A DNA stretch of 15,476 nt from Methylovulum sp. (GCA_028713595.1 JAQTNZ010000011.1:1-15476), one strand, 5' to 3'; positions 6,193-13,470 are shown, counted from the stretch's first letter. Translations and numbers: made by a program. Notes: generated by a model not told the origin, from the sequence alone.

Positions 6193-7755
6193 ATGACCAC
6201 GATATTCCATGACCAACGGTTTTGGGCGTTTGCCGAAACCTACCATGCTGACCCGCTGGGCTTTTGCGTGTCGGTGTGCGGGTTGTTGCCGTCGCAAGAC
6301 CAAGAGGCCGTCTGTTGGGCGCTGATCCCCAGCAACGCTAAAGTGTCGATAGTTTCCGGTACGGGTACGGGCAAAACCGCGCTGTTTGCAAGGTTGGCGC
6401 TGTGGCATTTGCTCTGCCATCCGGTCGCTTATTATGATGATAAGGTCGAGATAGGCTCTAACACCTACATTGGTGCGCCACGCATCAAACAGGTGGCGGA
6501 CGGTGTCTGGAAAGAAATCGCCGACACCCGTCTTGCCATCGCCGAAGGCCCTTATGCGTGGCTGAACGGGTATTACCAACTGGATAACGAGCGCGTCACC
6601 GTCAAAGGCTTTGAGAAAACTTGGTTTATCCGCCAAGTCGCCTTGCAACAAGGGGCGGCGATTGGGGTGGCGGGTAAGCACCGCTATTGGCAGTTGATTA
6701 TCATTGATGAAGCGGCGGGGGTGTCGGACGAGCATTTTGACGTGATTGACGGCACGCAAACCCAAGGCGGCAACCGCACCTTGTTGGCCTCGCAAGGGGT
6801 GCGCAACAGCGGGCGGTTTTTCGACACTCACCACGGCCTCTGTCTAGCCAACGGCGGCGCGTGGGCGAGTTTGCGCTTTAGCTCCGAGCGCTCGCCGTTC
6901 GTCAGCCAGCAATGGCTACACGACCGCGCCGAAGAAAGCGGCGGGCGGCAGTCCAGCGAGTACCGCATCCGCGCCCTAGGCCACTTCGCCGACCACTCCG
7001 GCAGCAACTTGCTGACCCGCGCCGAGCTGGAGCGGGCGTTTACCTGCGGCCCTGTCATCCGCGAAGATGAGCCTTATGGGCTGTTACTGCTCGCCGACAT
7101 CGGCATGGGCGAATACCGTGACGATTCGGTGGCGGTGGTGGCGAAAGTCATCGGCTACGGCGACCACGGCCTGCAAGCGCGGCGGGTCGAATACACCGCC
7201 ATCCCTTATTGTACCAACAGCAAGGATGAAATCACCTTCGCCGGGGATTTGGTCAATCTCTACCGCACCTTATCCAACCCGACTTTATTGGCCGATAACG
7301 GCGGCATCGGCGGCACGGTCAACAAGCTTATCGAAGCGTCCGGTGTGCCGGTGGTCAAAGTCAACTGGGGGCAACCGTGTTTTAAAATCGAATACCAAAA
7401 CCGCTTCTACAACCGCCGCGCCTGTGCGATGGTGCGCTTTCGCGATGCGGTCAGGGATGGGCGGGTGGCGTTTGGGCTTGAGGGCATCGAACCACGGCTA
7501 AAAGCCAAATTATTACTGCAAGGCTCGCGCTTGCCCTACCACTTCGCCGAAGTCGGCGGCTTGCGCTACGTTATGCAGAAAAAGCACGACATGCGCAAAA
7601 ACGGCATTAGCTCACCGGATATTATTGACGCGATGGCCTTCGCGTTTTTGGAAGACGCGGTATACAGGCCCGCGCAGAAAGTGCCGCCAATGAGCGCGGA
7701 ATGGGCGAAGAAGAAAGCGGAGGTGGTGGCTATGTTTGCGGATTTGGTGGGGTAG
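6193..7755 (+). CDS. Phage terminase large subunit (packaging ATPase and nuclease)
   Basis: This 520-residue protein has the full two-domain layout of a packaging motor. The ATPase has Walker A SGTGTGKT at 55-62, Walker B LIIIDEA at 168-174 (D172, E173) and a coupling-type LLASQG at 197-202. The RNase H-like nuclease part has LADIGMG with D302, LADNGGIGG with D368 and SPDIIDAMAF with D476/D479, the expected acidic residues. All key residues are present, so it looks intact. It follows the small subunit with the truncated MITE between them (about 150 bp), longer than usual spacing. The start is preceded by a weak AGAGCAAGAA site. The portal gene that normally follows is absent. Confidence 0.93.
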   Translation: MTTIFHDQRFWAFAETYHADPLGFCVSVCGLLPSQDQEAVCWALIPSNAKVSIVSGTGTGKTALFARLALWHLLCHPVAYYDDKVEIGSNTYIGAPRIKQVADGVWKEIADTRLAIAEGPYAWLNGYYQLDNERVTVKGFEKTWFIRQVALQQGAAIGVAGKHRYWQLIIIDEAAGVSDEHFDVIDGTQTQGGNRTLLASQGVRNSGRFFDTHHGLCLANGGAWASLRFSSERSPFVSQQWLHDRAEESGGRQSSEYRIRALGHFADHSGSNLLTRAELERAFTCGPVIREDEPYGLLLLADIGMGEYRDDSVAVVAKVIGYGDHGLQARRVEYTAIPYCTNSKDEITFAGDLVNLYRTLSNPTLLADNGGIGGTVNKLIEASGVPVVKVNWGQPCFKIEYQNRFYNRRACAMVRFRDAVRDGRVAFGLEGIEPRLKAKLLLQGSRLPYHFAEVGGLRYVMQKKHDMRKNGISSPDIIDAMAFAFLEDAVYRPAQKVPPMSAEWAKKKAEVVAMFADLVG

Positions 7756-7852
7756 GTGATTTTGATTGGTTCAGCGTGTGAGGTAATCGCTGTGTTGTTC
7801 GGGCGATGTCCAGACTATATGGGTCGAGAAGAGCTGTCTGCTCTATTGCACT

Positions 7853-7893
7853 ACGCGTTATTTTCATCCGTAGAGGCTTTTCCTAACGCGTTA
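7853..7893. promoter_or_regulatory. Paired ACGCGTTA boxes, possible operator
   Basis: The 8-bp string ACGCGTTA occurs at 7853-7860 and 7886-7893, 33 bp apart, close to three helical turns. The second is part of a perfect 10-bp palindrome TAACGCGTTA (7884-7893) just upstream of a TATAAT box. The layout suits autoregulation of the downstream cassette, but binding is inferred. Confidence 0.35.
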
Positions 7894-7900
7894 CTGGGCA

Positions 7901-7906
7901 TATAAT
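7901..7906 (+). promoter_or_regulatory. Candidate -10 box for the PIN-domain cassette
   Basis: TATAAT matches the sigma70 consensus exactly and stands 40 bp before the start of the 258-residue gene. The -35 region (about 7878-7884, TTTTCC) is poor, so an activator or the paired boxes may matter. Confidence 0.45.
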
Positions 7907-7945
7907 GCCGATAACGCACAAAAATGAAATGAAGAACCATGAAGT

Positions 7946-8722
7946 ATGAAGCCAACCGACCCCCCCTTACGTTTCGCCGTTAAAGACCGCATCAATGATC
8001 GCGAAATCTCGCCATCATACGTTCCTTTGTCATTAATGAGCGAGTTCCCAAAGGATGTGGCCCAATTTTTAAAAGGGTCTAATGGTGATGTCAATCCCAA
8101 TGACATCATGGTGTCGATAGAGCCTGGTTCATTGATGTTGGCGGCGACTGTATTGATGTCGGCTGGGTTGTGCGCTGATTTGGAACGGTTACAATCCTCG
8201 TCAGGGTCGCTGAATTTAATCGACCCCAAACGGGCAAAAATCATTGAGCATTGGCAGGCTTTGGCTAAAAAAAACCCTCATCGGCGCTATGATGTTGGCA
8301 ATCAAGCCACTAACCCCTTTTTTTCTATTAATGCCACGTCCGACTTTCGTAAAACAGACGATATGTGGGTACATGTGGAAAAATATGTGCATGGTAAGGT
8401 CGTTGATATAGGCGGAAAAACTAAGGCCAATGTCCATCTTGAAATCGAAGGCGGTGTCACGCTGACCATTGCCGCCACTCAAACCAAGTTGGCACAGGGC
8501 GAACAAAACCGCCTCTACCGTCCTGCGTTGCTGCATGTTATCGCTGAAGAAAATTTAATGACGGGTGAGTTGCGCAATTATGAGTTGCTGGCGTTTTCGG
8601 ACTACCAGCCCCGTTATGATGACGATGAATTTAAGCTTATGGTTGAGCGTGGCACTAAAGCGTGGGCGGATGTACAGGATGCAACATCATGGTTAGAAAA
8701 CCTGCGGGGCTATCAAGCATGA
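7946..8722 (+). CDS. Uncharacterised protein paired with a PIN-domain RNase
   Basis: I cannot name this 258-residue protein's family with certainty. The first part (about 1-90) carries SPSYVPLSLMSEFPKDVAQFLKG and DIMVSIEPGSLMLAA. The central part (about 145-210) looks beta-rich: VEKYVHGKVVDIGGKTKAN, then VHLEIEGGVTLTIAATQ. The HGKVVDIGGKxxxNVHL motif recalls small beta-barrel segments I have seen in uncharacterised proteins next to PIN toxins; that is memory, not a search result. The C-terminal tail is acidic and Trp-rich (KAWADVQDATSWLENLRG). No signal peptide or membrane helix is present. Its stop overlaps the PIN gene start (8719-8722), so the two are co-translated. Candidate roles are a large antitoxin, a ligand sensor or the defence partner of the RNase. 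Base composition is AT-richer than the terminase genes. Confidence 0.8.
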   Translation: MKPTDPPLRFAVKDRINDREISPSYVPLSLMSEFPKDVAQFLKGSNGDVNPNDIMVSIEPGSLMLAATVLMSAGLCADLERLQSSSGSLNLIDPKRAKIIEHWQALAKKNPHRRYDVGNQATNPFFSINATSDFRKTDDMWVHVEKYVHGKVVDIGGKTKANVHLEIEGGVTLTIAATQTKLAQGEQNRLYRPALLHVIAEENLMTGELRNYELLAFSDYQPRYDDDEFKLMVERGTKAWADVQDATSWLENLRGYQA

Positions 8723-9213
8723 TAGTATCTGTTTTGTTAGATACCAGTTTCCTCATTTCGCTAAGTGACCGTACCCGCCCTAATCACCTTGTTGCAAGCC
8801 ACTATTACCGATACCTGCTTGAGCAGGGTATCCCCATTTATTTTTCTGCTATTGTAGCCGCCGAATTTGCCATCAAAGAAGACATCGCCGATTTGCCGCT
8901 GCGAAACTTTAGGGTTTTGCCCTTTAATATAACGCACTCAAGGGAAGCCGCACGGATATGGAACCTGCTGGTTAAGCATGATGATGGCGATAATAGGGTT
9001 GTTGTCAAGGATGATGTCAAAATAATAGCACAAGCCGTGCATGAAAAAATCCCGCTAATATTGACGGAAGATGCCAAAACTTTTTATAAATATTGTGAGC
9101 GGTTACGGACATCACACCAGTTGAATATCAGGGCCATAAAACTGGTGGATGGGTTTGATCCGTCCGCTTTACGTTTAGATGGTCAAACGGATATTGAAGG
9201 TTTCAGCGAGTAG
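8719..9213 (+). CDS. PIN-domain ribonuclease (VapC-like)
   Basis: This 164-residue protein has a PIN fold with all acidic residues expected for Mg-dependent RNA cleavage: D8 in LLDTSFL, E49 in VAAEFAIKED, D98/D99 in VKDDVKIIAQA and D118 in LILTEDAKTF. It is somewhat longer than usual VapC toxins (about 130-140 residues), with a C-terminal tail. I chose ATG 8719 over the longer frame from 8662 because the PIN domain begins at once (MIVSVLLDTS) and because of the ATGA overlap with the upstream gene, which implies coupled translation. Its likely job is cleavage of an RNA target; no classic small antitoxin (AbrB, Phd or ribbon-helix-helix type) is next to it. Toxin or defence effector are both possible. 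Confidence 0.85.
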   Translation: MIVSVLLDTSFLISLSDRTRPNHLVASHYYRYLLEQGIPIYFSAIVAAEFAIKEDIADLPLRNFRVLPFNITHSREAARIWNLLVKHDDGDNRVVVKDDVKIIAQAVHEKIPLILTEDAKTFYKYCERLRTSHQLNIRAIKLVDGFDPSALRLDGQTDIEGFSE

Positions 9214-9263
9214 ATACCATCTCTCCTGCCTCATCAAAAATATTGCGAAAAAGGAATGCCAAA

Positions 9264-9626
9264 ATGAATGCGTTAGCCTGTTGCGATGCTTTTAGTTTTG
9301 AAGAAAAAATCACCGCTTCTTCCGTTCAATTTACAGTGACCTTGAACGATAAGCACTCAAAATCAGAGAGGGTTGTGTTTGACAAAACCATTCCGACCCC
9401 GTTGGCTATCCTTTTGGCGATAGCTGTCATTCCTGTGCTCGTGGTGTTTTTATCGCTGAGTTTAGTTTTTTGGGTGTTTTCTTTATTCAAAAATGACAGT
9501 GCACAATTGTCTTATGAAGAAGCTAAAGGTTATTTAAGTAGCGGGAAAAGTTATCTTAATAGCTTATCTGAAAAAGATAAACAGGCATTAATCTTAAAAA
9601 AAGAAAACGCTCCTTTAGGCTTATAA
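9264..9626 (+). CDS. Small membrane protein of the PIN cassette
   Basis: This 120-residue protein has a soluble N-terminal part (about 1-45, with KITASSVQFTVTLNDK), one long hydrophobic stretch (about 46-75) that could be one or two membrane helices, and a C-terminal charged part with SYEEAKGYLSSGKSYLNSLSEKDKQAL. I chose ATG 9264 over a TTG at 9243 because AAGGA stands 9 bases before it. It follows the PIN gene by 50 bases and precedes the terminator at 9640, so it is probably the last gene of that transcript. No family is recognised. A membrane partner would fit an abortive-infection type system, but only position supports that. Confidence 0.7.
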   Translation: MNALACCDAFSFEEKITASSVQFTVTLNDKHSKSERVVFDKTIPTPLAILLAIAVIPVLVVFLSLSLVFWVFSLFKNDSAQLSYEEAKGYLSSGKSYLNSLSEKDKQALILKKENAPLGL

Positions 9627-9639
9627 GCATTCAAAAATT

Positions 9640-9666
9640 AAAGCCCACATAACGTGGGCTTTTTTA
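9640..9666 (+). terminator. Rho-independent terminator ending the PIN cassette
   Basis: A 9-bp stem AAAGCCCAC / GTGGGCTTT with a 5-base loop is followed by a run of T. It starts 13 bases after the stop of the membrane protein gene. Confidence 0.9.
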
Positions 9667-9785
9667 TGCCTAAAAATATTAAACTGCCGTAGACTGGGTG
9701 TGTACAAAACCCGCCGCCCCATTCTTCATCCAAAATCCCCTGCCTTATAACGGTGGATGTTTGAAAACGGTCATCGCTGGAAGAT

Positions 9786-9860
9786 ATGGACAGCATTCAT
9801 GCCTTAACCTTAAATAAGCAATTGATTGAGGACAAGCCTATCAGGCATATATATTTATGA
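9786..9860 (+). other. Very short reading frame overlapping the HigA-like start
   Basis: A 24-codon frame from ATG 9786 ends in a TGA that overlaps the ATG of the antitoxin gene (TATGA, 9856-9860). In higBA operons the toxin gene lies here, but this peptide (MDSIHALTLNK...) does not look like the end of a HigB/RelE toxin. It may be a leader peptide, the tail of a decayed gene, or chance. Confidence 0.25.
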
Positions 9861-10168
9861 TACCTAGAAAAAGACCCCCTACCCATCCTGGCGCCATTAT
9901 AAAGTATGATTATATTGAGCCTTTGTCCCTGTCCGTCACCCAATTGGCGGATCACTTAGGTGTCTCAAGAATCACGGTGTCTAAAATTGTTAACGAACGT
10001 GCGCCCGTCACCGCCGATATGGCATTGCGTTTGGCAAAAACGCTTGATACAACCGCAGAGCTTTGGCTCGGTTTACAAAAGCAATATGACTTGTGGCACG
10101 CGGAGCATGATTCTGATAATTGGAAACGCGCGACCAAATTAGCGATGCCTGAAGATTGTTGTATGTAA
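9857..10168 (+). CDS. higA: HigA-family antitoxin, apparently without its HigB toxin
   Basis: This 103-residue protein matches the HigA/VapI type of XRE proteins. It opens with RKRPPTHPGAIIKYDYIEPLSLSVTQ split around the typical HPG motif (10-12), followed by the helix-turn-helix LADHLGVSRITVSKIVNERAPVTADMALRLAKTL and the family ending TAELWLGLQKQYDLW. HigA neutralises the mRNA-cleaving HigB and represses their shared promoter. HigB is normally encoded just upstream, but 9670-9856 holds no toxin-sized frame, and no short partner follows downstream. It may be a solitary regulator or the surviving half of a decayed pair. The family call is firm; the gene symbol is by family only. Confidence 0.85.
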   Translation: MIPRKRPPTHPGAIIKYDYIEPLSLSVTQLADHLGVSRITVSKIVNERAPVTADMALRLAKTLDTTAELWLGLQKQYDLWHAEHDSDNWKRATKLAMPEDCCM

Positions 10169-10171
10169 TTA

Positions 10172-10205
10172 AGGCGTTAAATGCGTGAGGGCGCGGCTAA
10201 CGCCT
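10172..10205 (+). terminator. Weak stem-loop after the HigA-like gene
   Basis: An 8-bp stem AGGCGTTA / TAACGCCT with an 18-base loop lies 4 bases after the stop. There is no T run, so it may be a transcript-stabilising hairpin and not a true terminator. Confidence 0.3.
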
Positions 10206-10273
10206 AAGACCATCCATCCCCTAACACAGTAAAGCGGATTTGTCATCTATTCGCCTATATTTTGATTCCCTTT

Positions 10274-10279
10274 TATAAT
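10274..10279 (+). promoter_or_regulatory. Candidate -10 box for the mini PEP-CTERM gene
   Basis: TATAAT lies 51 bp before the ATG. The matching -35 region at 10250-10255 (TTCGCC, 18-bp spacer) is weak. Confidence 0.4.
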
Positions 10280-10329
10280 CCCCTGCTGTAGAATCAGGGT
10301 TCGCTAATAGAAAATATAGAGGGCATGAT

Positions 10330-10494
10330 ATGAAAAGTTTATTCACTAAACTGGTTCCCTTCGCAGTATTGATGGGGCTGTCTGATATGGCGTTTGCAAC
10401 TCAACCTTTGCCGGAACCTGGCGCGTTTGAGCTGATGGGCATTGTTGCCGCCGGCATTGTGTTTATGAACCTGAAAAAGCGCAGCAAAAAATAA
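10330..10494 (+). CDS. Minimal PEP-CTERM protein: signal peptide joined to a sorting anchor
   Basis: This 54-residue protein consists of a Sec signal peptide (about residues 1-23, basic start MKSLFTK, hydrophobic core, likely cut after DMAFA) joined almost directly to a PEP-CTERM signal: PEP at about 28-30, a hydrophobic helix (about 32-47, FELMGIVAAGIVFMNL), then the basic tail KKRSKK. Exosortase (EpsH/XrtA) recognises such tails and moves proteins to the cell surface in exopolysaccharide-forming bacteria. Only four residues (TQPL) separate the two signals, so there is no passenger domain. The ribosome site AGAGGG is about 6 bases before the ATG, and a strong terminator follows. It may be a carrier or decoy substrate, or a remnant of a longer protein, but its signals look intact. 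No exosortase gene lies in the window. Confidence 0.8.
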   Translation: MKSLFTKLVPFAVLMGLSDMAFATQPLPEPGAFELMGIVAAGIVFMNLKKRSKK

Positions 10495-10560
10495 ATGCGG
10501 TAAGCCACATCCCCTAAGGCGCGGGCGTATCAGCATCTTGGGCAACGCAATAAACCCCAT

Positions 10561-10597
10561 AAAGGGGTCGGGCAACCCTCCTTGCCCGACCCCTTTT
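10561..10597 (+). terminator. Strong terminator between convergent genes
   Basis: A perfect 15-bp stem AAAGGGGTCGGGCAA with its complement, a 6-base loop, and a run of T on the plus side. It ends the mini PEP-CTERM transcript and lies 16 bases past the multicopper oxidase stop. On the minus strand only a short T run follows, so its effect that way is less sure. Confidence 0.9.
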
Positions 10598-10612
10598 TAT
10601 CTAATACTGCCC

Positions 10613-12199
10613 CTAAGGCACAATCGCAAAGTTAGCCATCATGCCGTTGTCTTCGTGGAAGAGGATGTGGCAGTGGAACACGGACTTGCCGACAAAATCG
10701 GGGAAGGCCATGCGGATGAGGACTTTTTCGCCGGGTTTCACGTTGACGACATCTTGCGTACCGTAGGATTTGACCGGCACACCGTCGATTTCGGTGACGA
10801 CGAAGCTGTTGACGTGGATGTGGAACGGGTGGTCTTCGGCGACACCGCCATTTTTTACCGACAGGTGGGAGTCGTTGTAAATCAGCCATTCTTCGGTGGA
10901 GCCGAGCTTGATTTGCGCACCGTTGCGCAAGGCCTCGAAGGTTTTGCCGTTGATCTCAAAATACGGGGTGTTGGTGGTCAGGTCAAAGCCTTCGCTAAAG
11001 CGCAGGTAACGGCTTTTCGCCACGGGCCCGGTCAGGTAGGCGGGCGGTGCGCCCAGTTGCACGGGCACGGTGCGGGGGGTGTCGGCTTTGCCGGCCACGA
11101 CCAGGGTCGCCAGTTGCGTAGGTGCCCAGTCGCCGAACGGGCCGGAGTTATAGCCCAAGGTCTTAAAGGCGTAACTGCCCGCTTTGCCGCCGGTGACGGT
11201 GAACTCAAAGCGCTTGCCGGGCGGCATCAGCAGGGTGTCGGTGGTGTAGCTCTCCCAGAGCATCGCGCCATCTTCGGCGACCACGGTGAAGGTATGCCCC
11301 TGTAATCTGAGCTTGTAATACGGCTCGTTGCCGATGTTGGCGACTTGCCAGAGCTGGGTTTCACCGGGGCGGATGGCGATGGTCGGCAAAAGCTGGCCGT
11401 TGATGGTGTGGGTTTCATCAGGGGGGTTGATGTTGGTTGACAAGGCCCCGTTGGCGATCATGATGTTTTTTAGGGCCATCAGGCGTTTGCGCACACCTTG
11501 CAGGGCAGGGATTTGCGCCGCGCCGCCCTCGACCACCAGCAAGCCGGCCAGGCCTGCGTAAATTTGGCTGTCCACCACGCCATGCACATGCGGATGGTAC
11601 CAGTACAGGCCGCCGGGATGGTCGGCGGGGATTTGGAAGTCGTAATCGTAATGGCCGCCGAAAGGGATTTCCAGATAAATGTCATCGGCCTTGGGCAACG
11701 GCGAGACGTGCATGCCGTGGAAATGGGTGTTGAGGGTGTTGGCGGGCGGTGCGGTCATGGCGCTGGCATGGCTGTGGGTGGCGCCGGGGTGGGCTTTGGG
11801 CGCGGGCGCAGCCGACATATCGAGGTTGTTGCGCACTGTCAGCAGGATGTGGTCGCCCGGCTTGACCTGCAAGGTGGGGCCTGGGTACTGGCCGTTATAG
11901 GTCATGGTGCCGGTGATAAGCTCCCCAGCCACGGTGGTGGCTTTGGTGGTGGCGCGTAAGGTGGTCTGGAGCGTGCCACCGCTGCTGGCTAATACGGGCG
12001 GCTCTTTCAGGATGTTGGCGGTGCGGGTCGGCAAGCTGTCCGCCCACAGGGTTTTGGGCAGTAGCCCAAACGCGGCGGCGGTGCTGCCCAGCGCCCCGAA
12101 CATGCCCAGCACCAGGGCGCGGCGCCGGCCCAGGTCAATGGTTTCGGTGGTGGTGTCGGTGGCGGCGGCCAGGTCTCGGCGCTCTTGTTGATGGTCCAT
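10613..12199 (-). CDS. Tat-exported multicopper oxidase (laccase-like)
   Basis: This 528-residue protein would oxidise a substrate (phenols, Cu(I), Mn(II) or similar) and reduce oxygen to water in the periplasm. Export is by Tat: GRRRALVLG at 24-32 precedes a hydrophobic stretch ending near AAAFG. All four copper-binding motifs are present: HFHG (159-162), HPHVHG (202-207), HPFHIH (457-462) and HCHILFHEDNGM (509-520), giving the type 1, 2 and 3 copper ligands with Met 520 (or 521) axial. The length and three cupredoxin domains fit the CotA/CueO group. A His/Met-containing insert at about 128-152 (HPGATHSHASAM) sits in the first domain and may bind copper. The ribosome site AGAGGA stands 8 bases before the ATG. 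It converges with the mini PEP-CTERM gene. The substrate cannot be told from sequence. Confidence 0.93.
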   Translation of the reverse strand: MDHQQERRDLAAATDTTTETIDLGRRRALVLGMFGALGSTAAAFGLLPKTLWADSLPTRTANILKEPPVLASSGGTLQTTLRATTKATTVAGELITGTMTYNGQYPGPTLQVKPGDHILLTVRNNLDMSAAPAPKAHPGATHSHASAMTAPPANTLNTHFHGMHVSPLPKADDIYLEIPFGGHYDYDFQIPADHPGGLYWYHPHVHGVVDSQIYAGLAGLLVVEGGAAQIPALQGVRKRLMALKNIMIANGALSTNINPPDETHTINGQLLPTIAIRPGETQLWQVANIGNEPYYKLRLQGHTFTVVAEDGAMLWESYTTDTLLMPPGKRFEFTVTGGKAGSYAFKTLGYNSGPFGDWAPTQLATLVVAGKADTPRTVPVQLGAPPAYLTGPVAKSRYLRFSEGFDLTTNTPYFEINGKTFEALRNGAQIKLGSTEEWLIYNDSHLSVKNGGVAEDHPFHIHVNSFVVTEIDGVPVKSYGTQDVVNVKPGEKVLIRMAFPDFVGKSVFHCHILFHEDNGMMANFAIVP

Positions 12200-12463
12200 A
12201 ATGCATCCTCTCTAATAGTTGTCGCGGCTTGATGGCGGCCCGCTGTTATGGTGAAGAAACGGTGTTTTTACCGGGGTTGTAGGGTAGCAAATTGGCGGCA
12301 AAAAGGCCAGAAGCTTCGGGGGGATAAGGGTTTAGCAAGGGTTGGGTGTGGGGGGCTTTTGCCTCGCACTTTACGGAATGCGCCTTATCGCCCTGAACCT
12401 GTTTGGAAAACAACGCGCCAGTGTTAAAATCCAACCACCGCCCCCATCCAACAGCCCCTCCCC

Positions 12464-13408
12464 ATGAAACGCTTAAGTCTCTGTTGCCTGCTCTTAGCCA
12501 GCACCGCCCACGCCCAAAACGCCCCCAAGCTGGTCGATATGACCGTGACAGGGCTGCTGGCTTATGATGATTACGCGTGGCGGGAAGGGTCGGTGTTCTC
12601 TGTGGACAGCGACGGGCGGATGCCCTCCGATTACGATAAGCCGGACCCGCGCATCATCCCCCAACACGGCCCCGCCATCAGCTTCGCCACCTATACCAAC
12701 GTGGCCGACCAGGTGTTCGCCACCTGCCAAGGCGATGACATTTGCACCGTGTCCGGCATCGTTTCGGTTGACGCGCATGGCAGGCACCTGCTGACCAAAG
12801 TGCACAGCGTGCGGCAGGTCAAGGCGGCCACTATCGGCGATGGTGAGGCCATTAAGCCCCAATGGGTGCGGATGACCGTCACGGGCGAGCTGAATGTCAG
12901 CGAAGAGGAGTCATCCATTTTTGCAGACACCGCCCCCAGCACTGATTTCTCCACCGATGTCGGCGCTTTTTGGGGGGTGTTCCAACGCTGCCACGCGGGC
13001 GACATTTGCCGGCTGTCTGGCTGGGTGGAATGGGGCGGCGTTCGCCCCGGCCAAGCACGGTTAGAAAAATTGCTCGACATCCGGCGCTTAAGCCCGGACA
13101 TGGTCATTGCCGCTGTGACCCCGGCCATCCCGGAACCGGACACCGACCTGGATTACCGTTGGCAGGGCCATGTCTCTGCGGGCAAAATCAAGCGCGGGCA
13201 GGATGCCGGGGGCGAGGGGGCTTGGCTTGATGACGGCAAGCACCAGCATAGGCTCTGCCATTTTTTGCTCATGGCCGAACCGGACATCGCCCAACTGGAA
13301 AAATGGGCGGCGGCCGGGGACACCGTGACCGTCCAAGGCACACTGAACACCCGAAAAGATGGCAGCACAGACTTTGACAACCGCGTGCCGGTGCGGATTT
13401 TTAAGTGA
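12464..13408 (+). CDS. Secreted protein of three related modules, unknown function
   Basis: This 314-residue protein has a Sec signal peptide (about 1-18, cut after AHA). The mature part shows an internal duplication: VDMTVTGLLAYDD ... FATCQGDDICTVSGIVS (about 23-100) and VRMTVTGELNVSE ... FQRCHAGDICRLSGWVE (about 136-190). In both halves a TVTG strand is followed by C-x-G/A-GDxC-x-SG. A third, looser module is RWQGHVSAGK ... GDTVTVQGTL (about 228-298). The paired cysteines (CQGDDIC, CHAGDIC) could form disulfides or bind metal. The pattern recalls small beta-barrel (OB-type) modules, but that is inference. The ribosome site is weak (CCCCTCCCC before the ATG). No operon partner is seen; family B repeat copy 4 follows. 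Confidence 0.75.
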   Translation: MKRLSLCCLLLASTAHAQNAPKLVDMTVTGLLAYDDYAWREGSVFSVDSDGRMPSDYDKPDPRIIPQHGPAISFATYTNVADQVFATCQGDDICTVSGIVSVDAHGRHLLTKVHSVRQVKAATIGDGEAIKPQWVRMTVTGELNVSEEESSIFADTAPSTDFSTDVGAFWGVFQRCHAGDICRLSGWVEWGGVRPGQARLEKLLDIRRLSPDMVIAAVTPAIPEPDTDLDYRWQGHVSAGKIKRGQDAGGEGAWLDDGKHQHRLCHFLLMAEPDIAQLEKWAAAGDTVTVQGTLNTRKDGSTDFDNRVPVRIFK

Positions 13409-13470
13409 GCGGGGTCTACAGAATGCTTGCCGCGTTGTCTGGGAGCGAGAAAAAAGAAAAGAAAAGGGCC

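Larger units (their letters stand above)
198..7755. mobile_element. Prophage remnant or reduced phage-derived block
   Basis: The span holds a DUF1351-like phage accessory protein, two replication-module proteins, a Cro/CI-type repressor and the small and large terminase subunits, nearly all on the plus strand. That combination is diagnostic of a temperate phage. Integrase, portal, protease, capsid, tail and lysis genes are not visible, and an unrelated PIN-domain cassette follows the large terminase directly. Boundaries are approximate: the left end may lie outside the window and no att repeats were found. The gene spacing is swollen by dispersed repeats, which suggests long residence and decay. 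Confidence 0.75.

Noticed and set aside
6166..6834. Minus-strand frame of 222 codons opposite the large terminase
   Set aside because: It covers the Walker A and B coding region on the other strand and has no ribosome site or recognisable domain.
9751..9804. Possible HigB remnant (frame MFENGHRWKIW)
   Set aside because: The resemblance to the HigB 'F-x-x-G' region is only a few residues and the frame stops after 16 codons, too little to call a pseudogene.
10538..11305. Long plus-strand reading frame (255 codons) opposite the multicopper oxidase
   Set aside because: It is antisense to a gene with all copper motifs, begins inside the terminator hairpin, and its product (Val/Asp/Gly-rich) is typical of the shadow of a GC-rich gene.
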